Assembly (NCBI RefSeq): GCF_014651835.1
Contig: NZ_BMXQ01000002.1
Coordinates: 868,001-932,000 of the forward strand
DNA from: Pigmentiphaga litoralis
Lineage (GTDB): Bacteria > Pseudomonadota > Gammaproteobacteria > Burkholderiales > Burkholderiaceae_B
Direction: 5' to 3'
Length of the DNA: 64,000 nt
Shown one piece after another: positions 31,777 through 41,721 of the stretch. A program made the translations under genes and the position numbers. Position 1 is the stretch's first letter. Each line of letters begins with the position of its first letter. The notes beneath the pieces are model-generated. The model searched no databases. It had not been told where the DNA came from and was given only the letters and a program-made list of their open reading frames with translations.

Positions 31777-34260
31777 ATGGCCGACAAGGTCATCAACTAC
31801 TTCCTGACGGCAAACCCCACTGCGTTTGTCTCGGCGTTCCGCAAGGCCGGTGCATCGATCACCGACGTGCGGGACCGCGGCTTGGCGCTTAAGGCAACGC
31901 TGGGTTCCCTGGCGGGCGTGATGGGCGTCGGCGCTTTCGTTGGCGCAATCAAGTCGCAGATCGAGTTCGCTGATTCGTTGGACGACACCGCGCAGAAAGC
32001 CGGTAGCACGGCCAAAGAGCTCTCGACGCTGGCGTACGCCATGAAGATTGAGGGCATGAGCGTCGAAGATATGAACGGCGCGCTGGTCAAGCTGAACAAG
32101 ACGATGGTCGATGCGGCCACCGGCGGGAAAGAGTCGGCGTCGACGTTCAAGGCGCTGGGCGTCAGCATCAAGAACGAGGATGGCACATTGCGTCGGTCAG
32201 ACGAGGTGCTGCTGGACGTGGCTGATCGCCTGTCCGAGATCGACGACGGTGCCGTCAAATCGGCCGTAGCGATGCGGCTATTCGGCAAGTCGGGCGCGGA
32301 CATGATCCCGTTTCTGAATCGCGGCCGTGAAGGCATTGCGTCGCTCCGGCAAGAGGCGCGCGATCTCGGTCTGGAGATCGAGAACAACACCGCCGCCGCC
32401 GCCGGTGACTTCAATGACAATCTGACCAGGATGGGCGAGGCCGCGCGCGGCGTCGCACGTCAGATCGCAGCGGATCTGCTGCCCACGCTGCGCGACGTGA
32501 CGGAAGAGCTCCTGGCTGGCCGGAAGCTTGCCGGATCATGGTGGGGGGCCATCACGACGTTCGGCACGATGAACCCGTTCGATTCGCCGCTGGAGTCGGT
32601 GCTGCGGTACCGCAAGCAGATCGACGGCCTTAATGCCAGCTTGAAGTTGCACCAAGATCGCGGCTTTGCTACGGGTCGCATCGAGTCGCAAATCGAAGAG
32701 GCCACGAAAAAGCTGCGCATGGCCGAAATTCGGCTGGGCAAGCAGGAAGCGCCGCAAAACCAGGAAGAGGACGACAAGGCGTCGGCCGCCTGGGGCGCCG
32801 TGGGCGCTACGCCGCGCAAGCCGACAATCAAGATCACCGACCTGGAAAACGACAAGAAAGGGCCGGAGCTCAATCGCACCTCACAGTGGGAGAACGATCT
32901 CGCGGCCATGAAGGTCTCGCAGACGGTCAGCCTGCAGCAGGAAAAGGCGTTCTGGGCGTCCAAGCTGAAACTGGCGGCCGCTGGGTCCAATGAGCGGCTT
33001 TCCGTGGAAAAGCGTGCTCTGGATATCGAGCGGGCCATCAAGGAAGACGCGTACGCCAAGGAAGTGCAGCAACTGCAGTTCGTCGCCGAGCAGAACAAGT
33101 TCAACTTCAATGAACGGGTTCGCCTAGCGACCGAAGAGCAGGCGCTGATCGTCAAGCGCTACGGCGCCGAGTCCAAGGAAGCGGCAGCCGCGGCCAACCG
33201 AATTGCCGACTTGCAGAAGCAGGGCGCCGAGCAGCAGGAGCGCATCGACGAGATCCGCGAAGCTACCCGCGACGAGCGTGCTTTGGCGGCGCTGGAAGAG
33301 CAGGAGCGCCTGGCTCAGCTGGAAGTCGACCTGGGCAACAGCACCCAGGTGCGGCTGCTCGAGCAGACAAAGAGCTTCGAGGATCGCAAGTATGAGATCC
33401 AACGGTCGGCGCTCGAGCGCCGGCTGCAGCTGCTGCAGGGCGATCCAACCTCCGATCCGGTCGCCATCGCTCAGGCACAGGCGCAAATCGAGACACTGAC
33501 CATTCAGCACGAGTCTCGCAAGTCGGAAATCAATAGCCAGACCGTCATTGCGCAGCGTGGCAGCTGGACTGGGCTCTGGACCGACATGCGAACCGGCGGT
33601 GAGAACATGCTGCAGTCGCTGCTTGCCGGCCAGATGCGTTGGCAGCAGCTGGCAACGCAAGGCCTTTCGGTGGTCAGCCAGGCATTCTCTGGCTTTGTGG
33701 CGAAGCGGATCTCGGCGTGGATGGCCGGCGAGACGGCCGAGACGGCGGCCACGGCCACCGGCGCGGCAACGCGGACCGGCATCGAGGCCACTGCCGCAGT
33801 GACGTCCACGTCGATCAAGGGCACAACCGCCCTGACCAACATCGCGACCAGCGCGTATGAGGCGGCTGCCGGCGCCTACGCGGCGATTGCGGCCATCCCT
33901 TACGTCGGCCCCTTCCTGGCACCCGCTGTAGCGGCTGGCGCGCTGGCTGCGGTTATTGGCTTCGGTGCAAGCATCTTTTCGGCCGAGGGCGGCTTCGACA
34001 TCCCGTCGGGCGTGAACCCAATCGTGCAGTTGCACGAGGAAGAGATGGTGCTGCCCAAGGCGCAAGCCAATGCCGTGCGGGACATGGCGGCCGGCGGTCG
34101 TACCGGTGGCGGCGCCGAGCCGGCCCAGGCGGTGGAACAGAACACGTACAACATCCATGCAGTGGACGCGGCCAGCTTCGAGCGCATGCTGCGCCGCAAT
34201 CCTGCGGCCGTCGCCGGTGCATTGAAGCTGTACACGCGCGGTAACGGGAAGGTGAGCTGA
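31777..34260 (+). CDS. Tail tape measure protein
   Basis: An 827-residue protein, the longest tail gene before the tip. The N-terminus (VINYFLTANPTAFVSAFRKA) starts a long helical body with coiled coil at ~380-610. A hydrophobic region (TSAYEAAAGAYAAIAAIPYV, PFLAPAVAAGALAAVIGFGA) lies near the C-terminus, followed by LHEEEMVLPKAQANAVRDM, typical of tape measures. It sets tail length; at roughly 1.5 Å per residue it would give a tail near 120 nm. Confidence 0.92.
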   Translation: MADKVINYFLTANPTAFVSAFRKAGASITDVRDRGLALKATLGSLAGVMGVGAFVGAIKSQIEFADSLDDTAQKAGSTAKELSTLAYAMKIEGMSVEDMNGALVKLNKTMVDAATGGKESASTFKALGVSIKNEDGTLRRSDEVLLDVADRLSEIDDGAVKSAVAMRLFGKSGADMIPFLNRGREGIASLRQEARDLGLEIENNTAAAAGDFNDNLTRMGEAARGVARQIAADLLPTLRDVTEELLAGRKLAGSWWGAITTFGTMNPFDSPLESVLRYRKQIDGLNASLKLHQDRGFATGRIESQIEEATKKLRMAEIRLGKQEAPQNQEEDDKASAAWGAVGATPRKPTIKITDLENDKKGPELNRTSQWENDLAAMKVSQTVSLQQEKAFWASKLKLAAAGSNERLSVEKRALDIERAIKEDAYAKEVQQLQFVAEQNKFNFNERVRLATEEQALIVKRYGAESKEAAAAANRIADLQKQGAEQQERIDEIREATRDERALAALEEQERLAQLEVDLGNSTQVRLLEQTKSFEDRKYEIQRSALERRLQLLQGDPTSDPVAIAQAQAQIETLTIQHESRKSEINSQTVIAQRGSWTGLWTDMRTGGENMLQSLLAGQMRWQQLATQGLSVVSQAFSGFVAKRISAWMAGETAETAATATGAATRTGIEATAAVTSTSIKGTTALTNIATSAYEAAAGAYAAIAAIPYVGPFLAPAVAAGALAAVIGFGASIFSAEGGFDIPSGVNPIVQLHEEEMVLPKAQANAVRDMAAGGRTGGGAEPAQAVEQNTYNIHAVDAASFERMLRRNPAAVAGALKLYTRGNGKVS

Positions 34261-34898
34261 TGGTCGCGCCCTATCTTCCTATCCGCCGGCACATCACCGG
34301 TCCCGACGGCACAGGCAATCCTGACGTGCTGCAGGTGTTCCTCGGCCAGAGCTTCCTGGACAGCAAGCAGGCCGTCTGGAGCACCGATACCTTTCGCAGC
34401 CGCAGCGGTCGCCGCTGGACGTCGTCCAACTGGACGTTCCCTGTCTGGAAATGGTCGTTGCCCTATGAGTTCCTGCGTCGGAACGCGGGCCGGGACGAGC
34501 TCGGCCAACTGTGGGCGTTCTTCAATTCCCGCCGCGGCGCCGCCGGCCAGTTCCTGTTTTTGGATCGTGACGACAACGCTGTCGAGAACGAGGTGTTTGG
34601 CGTCGGGGATGGGCTGACAACGGTATTCCAGCTGACCCGCTCGCTGTTCGATTGGGTGGAGCCTGTGCTCGCGTTGAACGGCGCTCCGGCGATCGCGGTC
34701 GGCGGCGTGCCGACGACTGCCTTGACCGTCGACGCTTTTGCTGTCGTGACCTTCGCAGCGGCGCCGCCACCAGGCGCGCTGCTGTCCTGGACGGGCAGTT
34801 ACCTCTTTCGGTGCGCGTTCACCACCGACACCCTCGCCGCAGCTCAGATGTTCCGACGTCACTGGAGCGCGCAGATTGAATTCGAGAGTCTGAAATGA
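34260..34898 (+). CDS. Distal tail protein (DUF2460-like)
   Basis: A 212-residue protein (YLPIRRHITGPDGTGNPDVL, FLRRNAGRDELGQLWAFFNS, RRGAAGQFLFLDRDDNAVEN, FGVGDGLTTVFQLTRSLFDW, SLKWSAQIEFESLK-type ending) that fits the DUF2460 tail component found directly after the tape measure gene. Start and stop overlap both neighbours. Confidence 0.85.
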   Translation: MVAPYLPIRRHITGPDGTGNPDVLQVFLGQSFLDSKQAVWSTDTFRSRSGRRWTSSNWTFPVWKWSLPYEFLRRNAGRDELGQLWAFFNSRRGAAGQFLFLDRDDNAVENEVFGVGDGLTTVFQLTRSLFDWVEPVLALNGAPAIAVGGVPTTALTVDAFAVVTFAAAPPPGALLSWTGSYLFRCAFTTDTLAAAQMFRRHWSAQIEFESLK

Positions 34899-35758
34899 TC
34901 GAGATGACGCCGGAGCTACGTGCTTTCTTGGGTGCCAACCGAGCCATCACCATGGCCGATCTGTATACGTTCGTGCTGACCGACGGCACCGTCGTGCGCT
35001 GGACGGACGCGGACCGCAACATGAATACGCCGGACGGCCGACTGTTCCGTGCCGACGGGCCGTCCATCTCGCGCGGTGGGATCAAGCTGACGCGTGGCAT
35101 TCAGACCGACACGCTGAGCGTCACGCTAACCCAGGACGAAACCGTGCAGATCGCCGGCCGCGCGCTCGTTCCATTCATTGTGCGCGGAGGCCTGGACGGC
35201 GCCGAGGTCATGCTCGAGCGCGCTTTCATGCCGATGGGCGGCGGTCCCATCGTAGGCACGATCGTGCGCTTCGTTGGCAATGTTGGTCAGATCGATGACG
35301 CCGATGCCAACGAGATCCCACTGAGCATCGTCGGTCGCACGCACCTGCTCAACACAGCGATGCCGGCGGACCTTTTCCAACGCACCTGCCTGAACACGGT
35401 CTACGACCACGCCTGCGGACTGAACCGGGCGGACTGGGCCGTCGCGGGGATCGTCATGGGCACGCCGACAGCGCGTGCTTTCTCGACCAATCTGGTGGCG
35501 CCTGCCGGCTACTTTGCCCTCGGCCCGATCCGGATCGGCGGCGTCACGCGCACGATCAAGACATTCGACGAGGGCGGCAATATCACGCTCGCATTGCCTC
35601 TGCCTGCTGTGCCTTCGGCGGGTACGGAGTTCGTTGCGTGGCCCGGCTGTGATCGCCTGCCAACGACGTGCGAAAACAAGTTCGACAACAACGTGGGCAG
35701 CGGCCGCAACCGGTTTCGCGGTCAGCCTTACATCCCGATCGCGGAGACGGCGGTATGA
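34895..35758 (+). CDS. Tail hub protein (DUF2163/BR0599-like)
   Basis: A 287-residue baseplate hub component. The N-terminal DUF2163-like part (RAITMADLYTFVLTDGTVVR, ISRGGIKLTRGIQTDTLSVT) precedes the Cys-containing C-terminal BR0599-like part (DLFQRTCLNTVYDHACGLN, GCDRLPTTCENKF, then RNRFRGQPYIP). Conserved Cys residues near 165 and 260 may bind metal. Confidence 0.85.
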   Translation: MIEMTPELRAFLGANRAITMADLYTFVLTDGTVVRWTDADRNMNTPDGRLFRADGPSISRGGIKLTRGIQTDTLSVTLTQDETVQIAGRALVPFIVRGGLDGAEVMLERAFMPMGGGPIVGTIVRFVGNVGQIDDADANEIPLSIVGRTHLLNTAMPADLFQRTCLNTVYDHACGLNRADWAVAGIVMGTPTARAFSTNLVAPAGYFALGPIRIGGVTRTIKTFDEGGNITLALPLPAVPSAGTEFVAWPGCDRLPTTCENKFDNNVGSGRNRFRGQPYIPIAETAV

Positions 35759-36222
35759 GCGCGCCTCTGTTCGACCTGGCCGCCTACGCCTCTGAAGCGG
35801 AGATCCGTGCTGCGATCGTCCTGGAGGCGCGTTCGTGGCTGCGCACCCCATACCATCACCTGGGCCGCATTCGCGGCGTAGGCGTCGATTGCGCCATGCT
35901 GCTGGCCGAGGTGTACGAGTCAGTTGGCCTTATCCCGCATCTCGATCCCGAATATGTGCCGGACTGGCATCTGCATCGGAATGCCGAGCGCTATCTGCAG
36001 CAGGTTGAGCAGTACTGCGGCCGGGTCGACGTGCCGCAGGCTGGCGATATCGCGGTATGGAAGTTTGGCCGCACCTTCTCGCATGGGGCGATCGTGGTGG
36101 CGCCGGGTCAGGTGATCCACGCTTATCGCAACAGGCCGGTCGAGTTGGCCAGCATGACCGAGCAGCATCTTGCCGCCCGGCCTTGCGTTTACTACAGCTG
36201 GTGGGCACGCAATGGGCGGTAG
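35755..36222 (+). CDS. NlpC/P60-like tail peptidase
   Basis: A 155-residue protein with the NlpC/P60 pattern: LRTPYHHLGRIRGVGVDCAM (catalytic Cys in VDCAML) and FSHGAIVVAPGQVIHAYR (His in SHGAI). Such tail-tip peptidases help cross peptidoglycan on infection. Its end overlaps the tail tip gene by 11 bases. Confidence 0.88.
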   Translation: MSAPLFDLAAYASEAEIRAAIVLEARSWLRTPYHHLGRIRGVGVDCAMLLAEVYESVGLIPHLDPEYVPDWHLHRNAERYLQQVEQYCGRVDVPQAGDIAVWKFGRTFSHGAIVVAPGQVIHAYRNRPVELASMTEQHLAARPCVYYSWWARNGR

Positions 36223-38725
36223 CTCCTCCACCTCCACCGTCCAGCCGCGCATCGGCGGCTTTGCCATCCAGAAATCGCTGCTTGGCGTTGCAATCGCGCG
36301 CTGCTGGGGTACTGCGCGGTTCGGCGGCAACCTGCTCGAGTATCGCGACTTCAAAGCCATCGAGCACACCAGCTCGGAAAGCGCCGGCGGCAAGGGCGGC
36401 GAGATGACGCAGACCAACACCACCTGGACGTATGAGGCTGCGGTGATGATCGCGCTGTGCGCTGGGCCCGTAGCGGGCGTCATCGCTGTCTATCGCGACA
36501 AGTCGGTGTTCAGCGACTCGGAAACCGATGGGACTGCGCTCGAGCAGGCCGGCCTGAGCTTCGCACCTGGCCCTTTGGGCCAGGCGCCCTGGGGCTATTT
36601 GCTGACCAACCACGAGGCCGAAGCGCTTGGCTATTCAGGCCTCGCCTACGTCTACGCCGCCGGCTACCAGCTGAACGACAGCGCCGGCTTGCAGAACCAC
36701 ACGTTCGAAGTGCAAAGCCTCGTCCGCGTGCCTGGCCTGCCCGACGCCAATCCGGCGGACATCGTCGACGACTTCCTGAACCATCCCGTCGCGGGCGTGC
36801 CGGGCTGGCAATCCGACTGGCTCGGCGACATGACCGACTACCGGGCGTACTGCCTCGCGCAGAATCTGCTGCTCTCGCCTGTGCTCACAGAGCAGCGGCC
36901 CGGCGCCGAGTTTCTGACTGAAATTGCGACGGCCTCCAACTCGGAGGTCGTGGTCAGCGCCGGCCGCCTGCGGTTCGTCCCCTATGCCGACCAGGATGTG
37001 ATGGGCAACGGTGTGACGCACGTGCCGGATCTGACGCCGCTGTACGACCTCGGTCCGGATGAGTTTGAAGAGCGCCTGCGTCTGAGCCGCAAGGACCCGA
37101 AAGACGTCTACAACGTCGCCCAGGTCGAGTTCAACAATCGTCAGAACCAGTACAACCCGGAGACGATGCCGGCGCCTGACCAGGCTCACATCGAACAGTT
37201 CGGCAAGCGCAAGGAAGATCCGGTCAAGCTGTCCTGCATCTGTGAGCCTTCGATCGCCCGCACCTTGGCGCAGCTGCGTCTGCAGCGCGGCCTCGGCAAT
37301 ATCAACACCTACACCGGTCGCTTGCCTTGGTCGTTCGTCGGGCTCGAGCCCATGGATCTGGTCACGCTGACGGAGGAAGAGCTCGGCCTCGAGCGCCAGC
37401 TGGCGCGCGTCACCGATATTGACGAAGACGACGGCGGATTGTTGACCGTGACCTTTGAAGAGGTCCATGTCGGTGCGGCGGGCGCGGCCCAGTATCCCGT
37501 CCAACCGGGGCAGGGAGTCGGCGTCAACTTCAACGTGTCGCCGGGCAGCGTGTCGCCGCCGGTGATGTTCAATCCGCCCGACTCGCTGCTGGATGGCCGC
37601 CTGCAGATCTGGCTGGCAGTGGCAGGGTCGAGCCCGCATTGGGGCGGCTGCGAGGTGTGGGCAAGCCAGGATGGGGACACGTATCAGCGAATCGGCACCG
37701 TGACTGGCCGTGCCCGCTACGGCGTCACAACCACGGCCCTGCCGGCAGCAGCAGATCCCGACTTGGTAAATAGCCTGGGCGTCAATCTGACCGTCTCGGC
37801 GGGCGTGCTCCAGGGCGCAACGCCATCCGACGTCGATGCGGCAATCACGCTGTGCTGGGTCGGCGGCGAGTTGATCGCCTATCGCGACGCTACGCTGACC
37901 GGGCCAAGCCGCTACACGCTCGGTGGCGTTTTGCGTCGCGGCCTCTATGGCAGTCCGATCGCCGCGCACGCACCAGGTGCGCCCTTCGTGCGGCTCGACG
38001 CCTCCCTGTTCAAGTACGACTTCGCGCCAGGGCAGCTGGGTAGCACGATCTTCGTCAAGTTCGCGAGCTTCAACGTGTTTCGCAAGGCGATGCAGAGCCT
38101 GGATGCGTTGCCGGCCTATGAGGTCATCCTGTCGCCCGCGCGCGCCGCGCCCGAGGCGGCCGGTGCCCTCCAGCTGGTCGGACCGTTCGAAGGGACCTAT
38201 TTCACCGTGAGCTGGGCCGCTGGTGCGCGAGGCGAGCGGAGCAAGGTGCGGGTGAAGGCAGGGGGCACAGTGGTTCGTTCGGTCGAAACCACGTCGACGG
38301 CCTTCAGCTACCAGCTCGAGGATGCTGAAGCCGACGGCGTCGTGCGGCGCGACTATTCGGTTGAAGTCGTGACAACCAACGTGGCCGGTGATGCCGCTCC
38401 CATAACGCTGGCCGTCCACAACACGGCACCCGCGCCGGTGGTTGGCATTTTGGTGACGCCCGCTGCAGGCGGCGCCGTCGTGGCCTGGCCGCAAAGTCCC
38501 GAGGTCGACCGCGCCGGGTACCTGCTCGTCTATTCGAACACTTCGGGCTTTGACCCGTCGGCAGGCGCCGGCGTGACCGCGTACGACGGTCCGGCCTTGA
38601 CCGCAACGATTACCGGCCTTGCCGCCGGAGCGACCTATTACGGCCGTGTGGCCGCATACGACACATGGGCGAAGAATCCCAGCGAGCTGCATTTCAGCTC
38701 GCAGTTTTCCTTCGTCCCGACCTGA
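36212..38725 (+). CDS. Tail tip attachment protein (gpJ-like)
   Basis: An 837-residue protein. The N-terminal half has phage-tail-protein blocks (TQTNTTWTYEAAVMIALCAG, AVYRDKSVFSDSETDG, LTNHEAEALGYSGLAYVYAA, DDFLNHPVAGVPGW). The C-terminal ~230 residues are two or three fibronectin-type-III-like repeats (PAPVVGILVTPAAGGAVVAW, ATITGLAAGATYYGRVAAYD). It forms the central tip that carries the receptor-binding spike. Confidence 0.88.
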   Translation: MGGSSSTSTVQPRIGGFAIQKSLLGVAIARCWGTARFGGNLLEYRDFKAIEHTSSESAGGKGGEMTQTNTTWTYEAAVMIALCAGPVAGVIAVYRDKSVFSDSETDGTALEQAGLSFAPGPLGQAPWGYLLTNHEAEALGYSGLAYVYAAGYQLNDSAGLQNHTFEVQSLVRVPGLPDANPADIVDDFLNHPVAGVPGWQSDWLGDMTDYRAYCLAQNLLLSPVLTEQRPGAEFLTEIATASNSEVVVSAGRLRFVPYADQDVMGNGVTHVPDLTPLYDLGPDEFEERLRLSRKDPKDVYNVAQVEFNNRQNQYNPETMPAPDQAHIEQFGKRKEDPVKLSCICEPSIARTLAQLRLQRGLGNINTYTGRLPWSFVGLEPMDLVTLTEEELGLERQLARVTDIDEDDGGLLTVTFEEVHVGAAGAAQYPVQPGQGVGVNFNVSPGSVSPPVMFNPPDSLLDGRLQIWLAVAGSSPHWGGCEVWASQDGDTYQRIGTVTGRARYGVTTTALPAAADPDLVNSLGVNLTVSAGVLQGATPSDVDAAITLCWVGGELIAYRDATLTGPSRYTLGGVLRRGLYGSPIAAHAPGAPFVRLDASLFKYDFAPGQLGSTIFVKFASFNVFRKAMQSLDALPAYEVILSPARAAPEAAGALQLVGPFEGTYFTVSWAAGARGERSKVRVKAGGTVVRSVETTSTAFSYQLEDAEADGVVRRDYSVEVVTTNVAGDAAPITLAVHNTAPAPVVGILVTPAAGGAVVAWPQSPEVDRAGYLLVYSNTSGFDPSAGAGVTAYDGPALTATITGLAAGATYYGRVAAYDTWAKNPSELHFSSQFSFVPT

Positions 38726-38738
38726 TTGAGGAACAGGA

Positions 38739-41291
38739 ATGCAATATCAAGAATTTTTTATCACTGATACCGGCGGTCGGGCACTCTCGGGTGCACAAGT
38801 TACGGTGTATTGGGCCGGGACAACCAACAAGGCCACCTTGTTCCAGCGAGATAAGGTCACGCCACTCAGCAATCCGTTTGTCGCGTCCACACTTGGACTT
38901 GCCGGTATGGCCTGCGCAGACGGGGAGTACGACATTGAGCTTCAGGCTGGCTCGCTGAACCTACCTCCCATCAAGCGGCTGATGTTCTTTGATGGGCTCG
39001 GGCTCCAGGACACCCTGCAAGCCAAGGTCGACGCAGCAGAGAACGTGCTCGAAGCCTTCGATGAACGCAATCGGGGCGCCTTGCCGGCAGATCCGATGAC
39101 CCGTCCGTCGGGAGCGCCTAACCAGTCCGGCGACCTCTACTTCAACACCACCGAGCAAGTCCAGAAGACGTTCAACGGTGCCTCCTGGTTCGTGCCGAGC
39201 GTCGACACCGCCTTCCTGGCAAGTTCGCAAGGTGCGAGTAACGTCGGCGTTGGAAGCGAGGTTGGCGGTGTCAGGCGTACCGCGGCCGACAAATTTAGGG
39301 AGCTGCCGTCCATCCTGGATAAGGGCGGCAAGGGAGACTTTGTCTACGTTCCCGGTCAAGACCCTTCACTTTGGGTCGGCACCAACAGTGTCAACGCCAT
39401 CGCCCAGTGGGCGCTCGCGCCCGAGGGGGATATGCCGGTCACCGTCAAGGTCCCGTTCATACCGGGCCAGACCAACGATTACCTGTTCAGCTTTCCCAGC
39501 GGCTTCACGATCCCGGCCGGTACCGTCATTCTGGACGTCGACGCCGGAGTGCGGCTGTTCGTCCACGGCGTGAGCCTCTCGTGCGCGTTCATTCGCCCGG
39601 TCGAGGTCATCAATCTGGGCCTGAAGATGGCGCACGACTTCACATCGCCGCAGGGGTACGACCTGACCGCCCGTGAAGTCGACAAGGAAGTATTTTTGAC
39701 GGCCGCTGATTCCCTGGCCCCGAAAACTCGCATGCTCGTTCCGTCGGTCGATCTGATCGCAGAGACGTTGCCTTGGCCTAATGGCGGTTTCGACAATGGC
39801 GGCGCGGCGGGTGACGCCGGTTACGTCAACCTGGAGGCGGACAGTGTAGTCGTCAAAACCGGTAGCGGCTTACCGGGTGACGGAGCGATCCACTACGCGG
39901 GAATGCGTCTTCGGGCCGGCGAAGAATTGTGGACATCGCCGCAGGTCGCATCGGGTGAAGCCGCCGGAATTCTGATTGCACTCGTCCGTACCGCGCGTGG
40001 CATGCATGGCGTTATGTTTGGTCCGGGTACCGCGAACGAGTTCAACAACAACGATGGGTCCACGGTCACCCAGGAAGATGTCAGCCCGATTTTTGGACCG
40101 TCGCACGCCACGTATTACGCCGACCAGGGCCGCATCGCCGTTCGTCTGAAAAGCGCTTACCACTATCAGATTCTGATGGGCGGTTATGTTGTCGTCGATC
40201 GGGTGCTGGACGACCCGATCGTGCGCGCCGGCTTCGGCTGCTATATCGGTGGCGCGATGCCGATCGGAACCACGTTCGCAAATTGGGAGCTCACCCAGAA
40301 CAAGACGCCGGACGCCGCCCTTTTGATGGGCGTCATTACCAACGGCGATTCGATTTCTCAATCCCTGTGGCCGCAATACGCCCGTGCCATGCTGGAAGGT
40401 ACGGCCGGTGTCCGTGTTGTGAAGTGGATCAACTTGGCGGTTGCCGGCGAAGCCTCGGGCCAACAATTGGCGCGCCTGCAAGCGTTGTCCGAGGACGATT
40501 GGAAGTTGATCACTCACGCTACGGTACAACTTGGCGTCAACAACATTCAAAACAGCGGGCCAGGTTCGACGGTCGAAATGTACCTGAATGACATGACGGC
40601 AATTTTTGACATCTATAAGGCCCGAAAGGTCAAAGTGGTGGCCCTGTTGCCTACCCTGTTCTATAGCCAAGTACTGGCGGGCGGAATGGGTCAACTTACG
40701 CGCAACTATGGCGGCGGTACCCCGTATCGCGATGTCCTGACGCGTCTGTGCGCAAGCCGCAAGATCCCCCTCATGAACAGCTTGCCGGCGTATGGTCCGA
40801 TCATCGCCAACTTCCTGGGCGATCCGCTGCTGAACAAACGAAACTCGATCGTCGTGGACAACATCCATAACGGGTTGTACGGAAATATTTTGATGGGCAT
40901 GGCCGCCGCTCGCATGCTATTGGCGACCCACGCACACGTCAGCACGTCGGAAACGCCGTGGACGCCGTTCTATCCGAACGCCCTCTGGCCTGTTCTGAAT
41001 GGCTGGACACTCGACGGCGCAGCAGCCAACGAATTCAAGATGGCGCAGGATGGATCGTTCGCGATGCGAGCAACCTACAACATTGGCACCCGTACAAACG
41101 GAACGTCAATTCAACAGTTCGGCGTGCTTGCGTGGCCGCGTCAACCCGTGACCATTCCGGTACATACGGATCTGTTCGAACCAGGAATTGGTGTTCTGAC
41201 GGGTAGCGGGGTGTTGAACGTCTACGGGCTTGCTGCGTCGACCGGGACCAAGCTGATTGTTGACACCCGGACGTACTCGCTGAGCAGCTAG
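38739..41291 (+). CDS. Tail fibre/spike with SGNH esterase domain
   Basis: An 850-residue receptor-binding protein. The N-terminal ~100 residues are the virion anchor (MQYQEFFITDTGGRALSGAQ). The middle is beta-rich. From ~525 to ~735 lies an SGNH/GDSL hydrolase: Ser538 in NGDSISQSLWPQ, Asn in LGVNN (599-602), Asp707 and His710 in DNIHNG. The C-terminal ~110 residues look like a carbohydrate-binding beta domain. It probably de-esterifies (for example deacetylates) surface polysaccharide during adsorption. Confidence 0.82.
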   Translation: MQYQEFFITDTGGRALSGAQVTVYWAGTTNKATLFQRDKVTPLSNPFVASTLGLAGMACADGEYDIELQAGSLNLPPIKRLMFFDGLGLQDTLQAKVDAAENVLEAFDERNRGALPADPMTRPSGAPNQSGDLYFNTTEQVQKTFNGASWFVPSVDTAFLASSQGASNVGVGSEVGGVRRTAADKFRELPSILDKGGKGDFVYVPGQDPSLWVGTNSVNAIAQWALAPEGDMPVTVKVPFIPGQTNDYLFSFPSGFTIPAGTVILDVDAGVRLFVHGVSLSCAFIRPVEVINLGLKMAHDFTSPQGYDLTAREVDKEVFLTAADSLAPKTRMLVPSVDLIAETLPWPNGGFDNGGAAGDAGYVNLEADSVVVKTGSGLPGDGAIHYAGMRLRAGEELWTSPQVASGEAAGILIALVRTARGMHGVMFGPGTANEFNNNDGSTVTQEDVSPIFGPSHATYYADQGRIAVRLKSAYHYQILMGGYVVVDRVLDDPIVRAGFGCYIGGAMPIGTTFANWELTQNKTPDAALLMGVITNGDSISQSLWPQYARAMLEGTAGVRVVKWINLAVAGEASGQQLARLQALSEDDWKLITHATVQLGVNNIQNSGPGSTVEMYLNDMTAIFDIYKARKVKVVALLPTLFYSQVLAGGMGQLTRNYGGGTPYRDVLTRLCASRKIPLMNSLPAYGPIIANFLGDPLLNKRNSIVVDNIHNGLYGNILMGMAAARMLLATHAHVSTSETPWTPFYPNALWPVLNGWTLDGAAANEFKMAQDGSFAMRATYNIGTRTNGTSIQQFGVLAWPRQPVTIPVHTDLFEPGIGVLTGSGVLNVYGLAASTGTKLIVDTRTYSLSS

Positions 41292-41405
41292 TCGGCTCGT
41301 ATGCCGAAAAGAACGAATTGCGCCAGGCTCTCGCCGCGCCATGACATCACGCTTTATTCGATCACCAGCCCTCCGCACGCGGGCTTTTCTTGTCAGCAGG
41401 GATCA

Positions 41406-41720
41406 ATGACGGAATTCAACATCGACGGCTTGGCGGTCAAGCTGGCGGGCGTGGCTGGCGCTCTGGTCAGCATGCGCTATCTCCAGGGCTCGCCCTTGGC
41501 CCGCATCAGCATGGCCGCCAGCGGATCACTGGTGAGCTACTACGCAGCGCCCCACGTGGCGCACCTCACTGGGATGCCGGAAGGCCTGACCGGGTTCCTG
41601 CTTGGCGTCTTCGGCATGGCCATCGTCAGCCGTGCCTGGGAAGCGCTGCAGATGGTGCCGCTGGCGGCCATCTGGCAGGCCGTCATCGACCGCATTCGCG
41701 GCCGCACGGGAGGTGCCTGA
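41406..41720 (+). CDS. Holin-like membrane protein 1
   Basis: A 104-residue protein with an amphipathic start and two or three hydrophobic helices (VKLAGVAGALVSMRYLQGSP, MAASGSLVSYYAAPHV, GFLLGVFGMAIVSRAWEAL). It is the first gene of the lysis cassette, where holins lie. The 114 bases before it (41292-41405) hold no other gene. Confidence 0.75.
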   Translation: MTEFNIDGLAVKLAGVAGALVSMRYLQGSPLARISMAASGSLVSYYAAPHVAHLTGMPEGLTGFLLGVFGMAIVSRAWEALQMVPLAAIWQAVIDRIRGRTGGA

Positions 41721-41721
41721 G

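Noticed and set aside
36635-38692. A 685-residue minus-strand frame across the tail tip gene
   Set aside because: Antisense shadow: the plus strand encodes a clear tail-tip protein; the minus frame is Arg/His-rich noise.
38739-41291. Possible diversity-generating retroelement at the tail fibre (known from Bordetella phage BPP-1)
   Set aside because: No reverse transcriptase gene and no template/variable repeat pair seen near the fibre gene.
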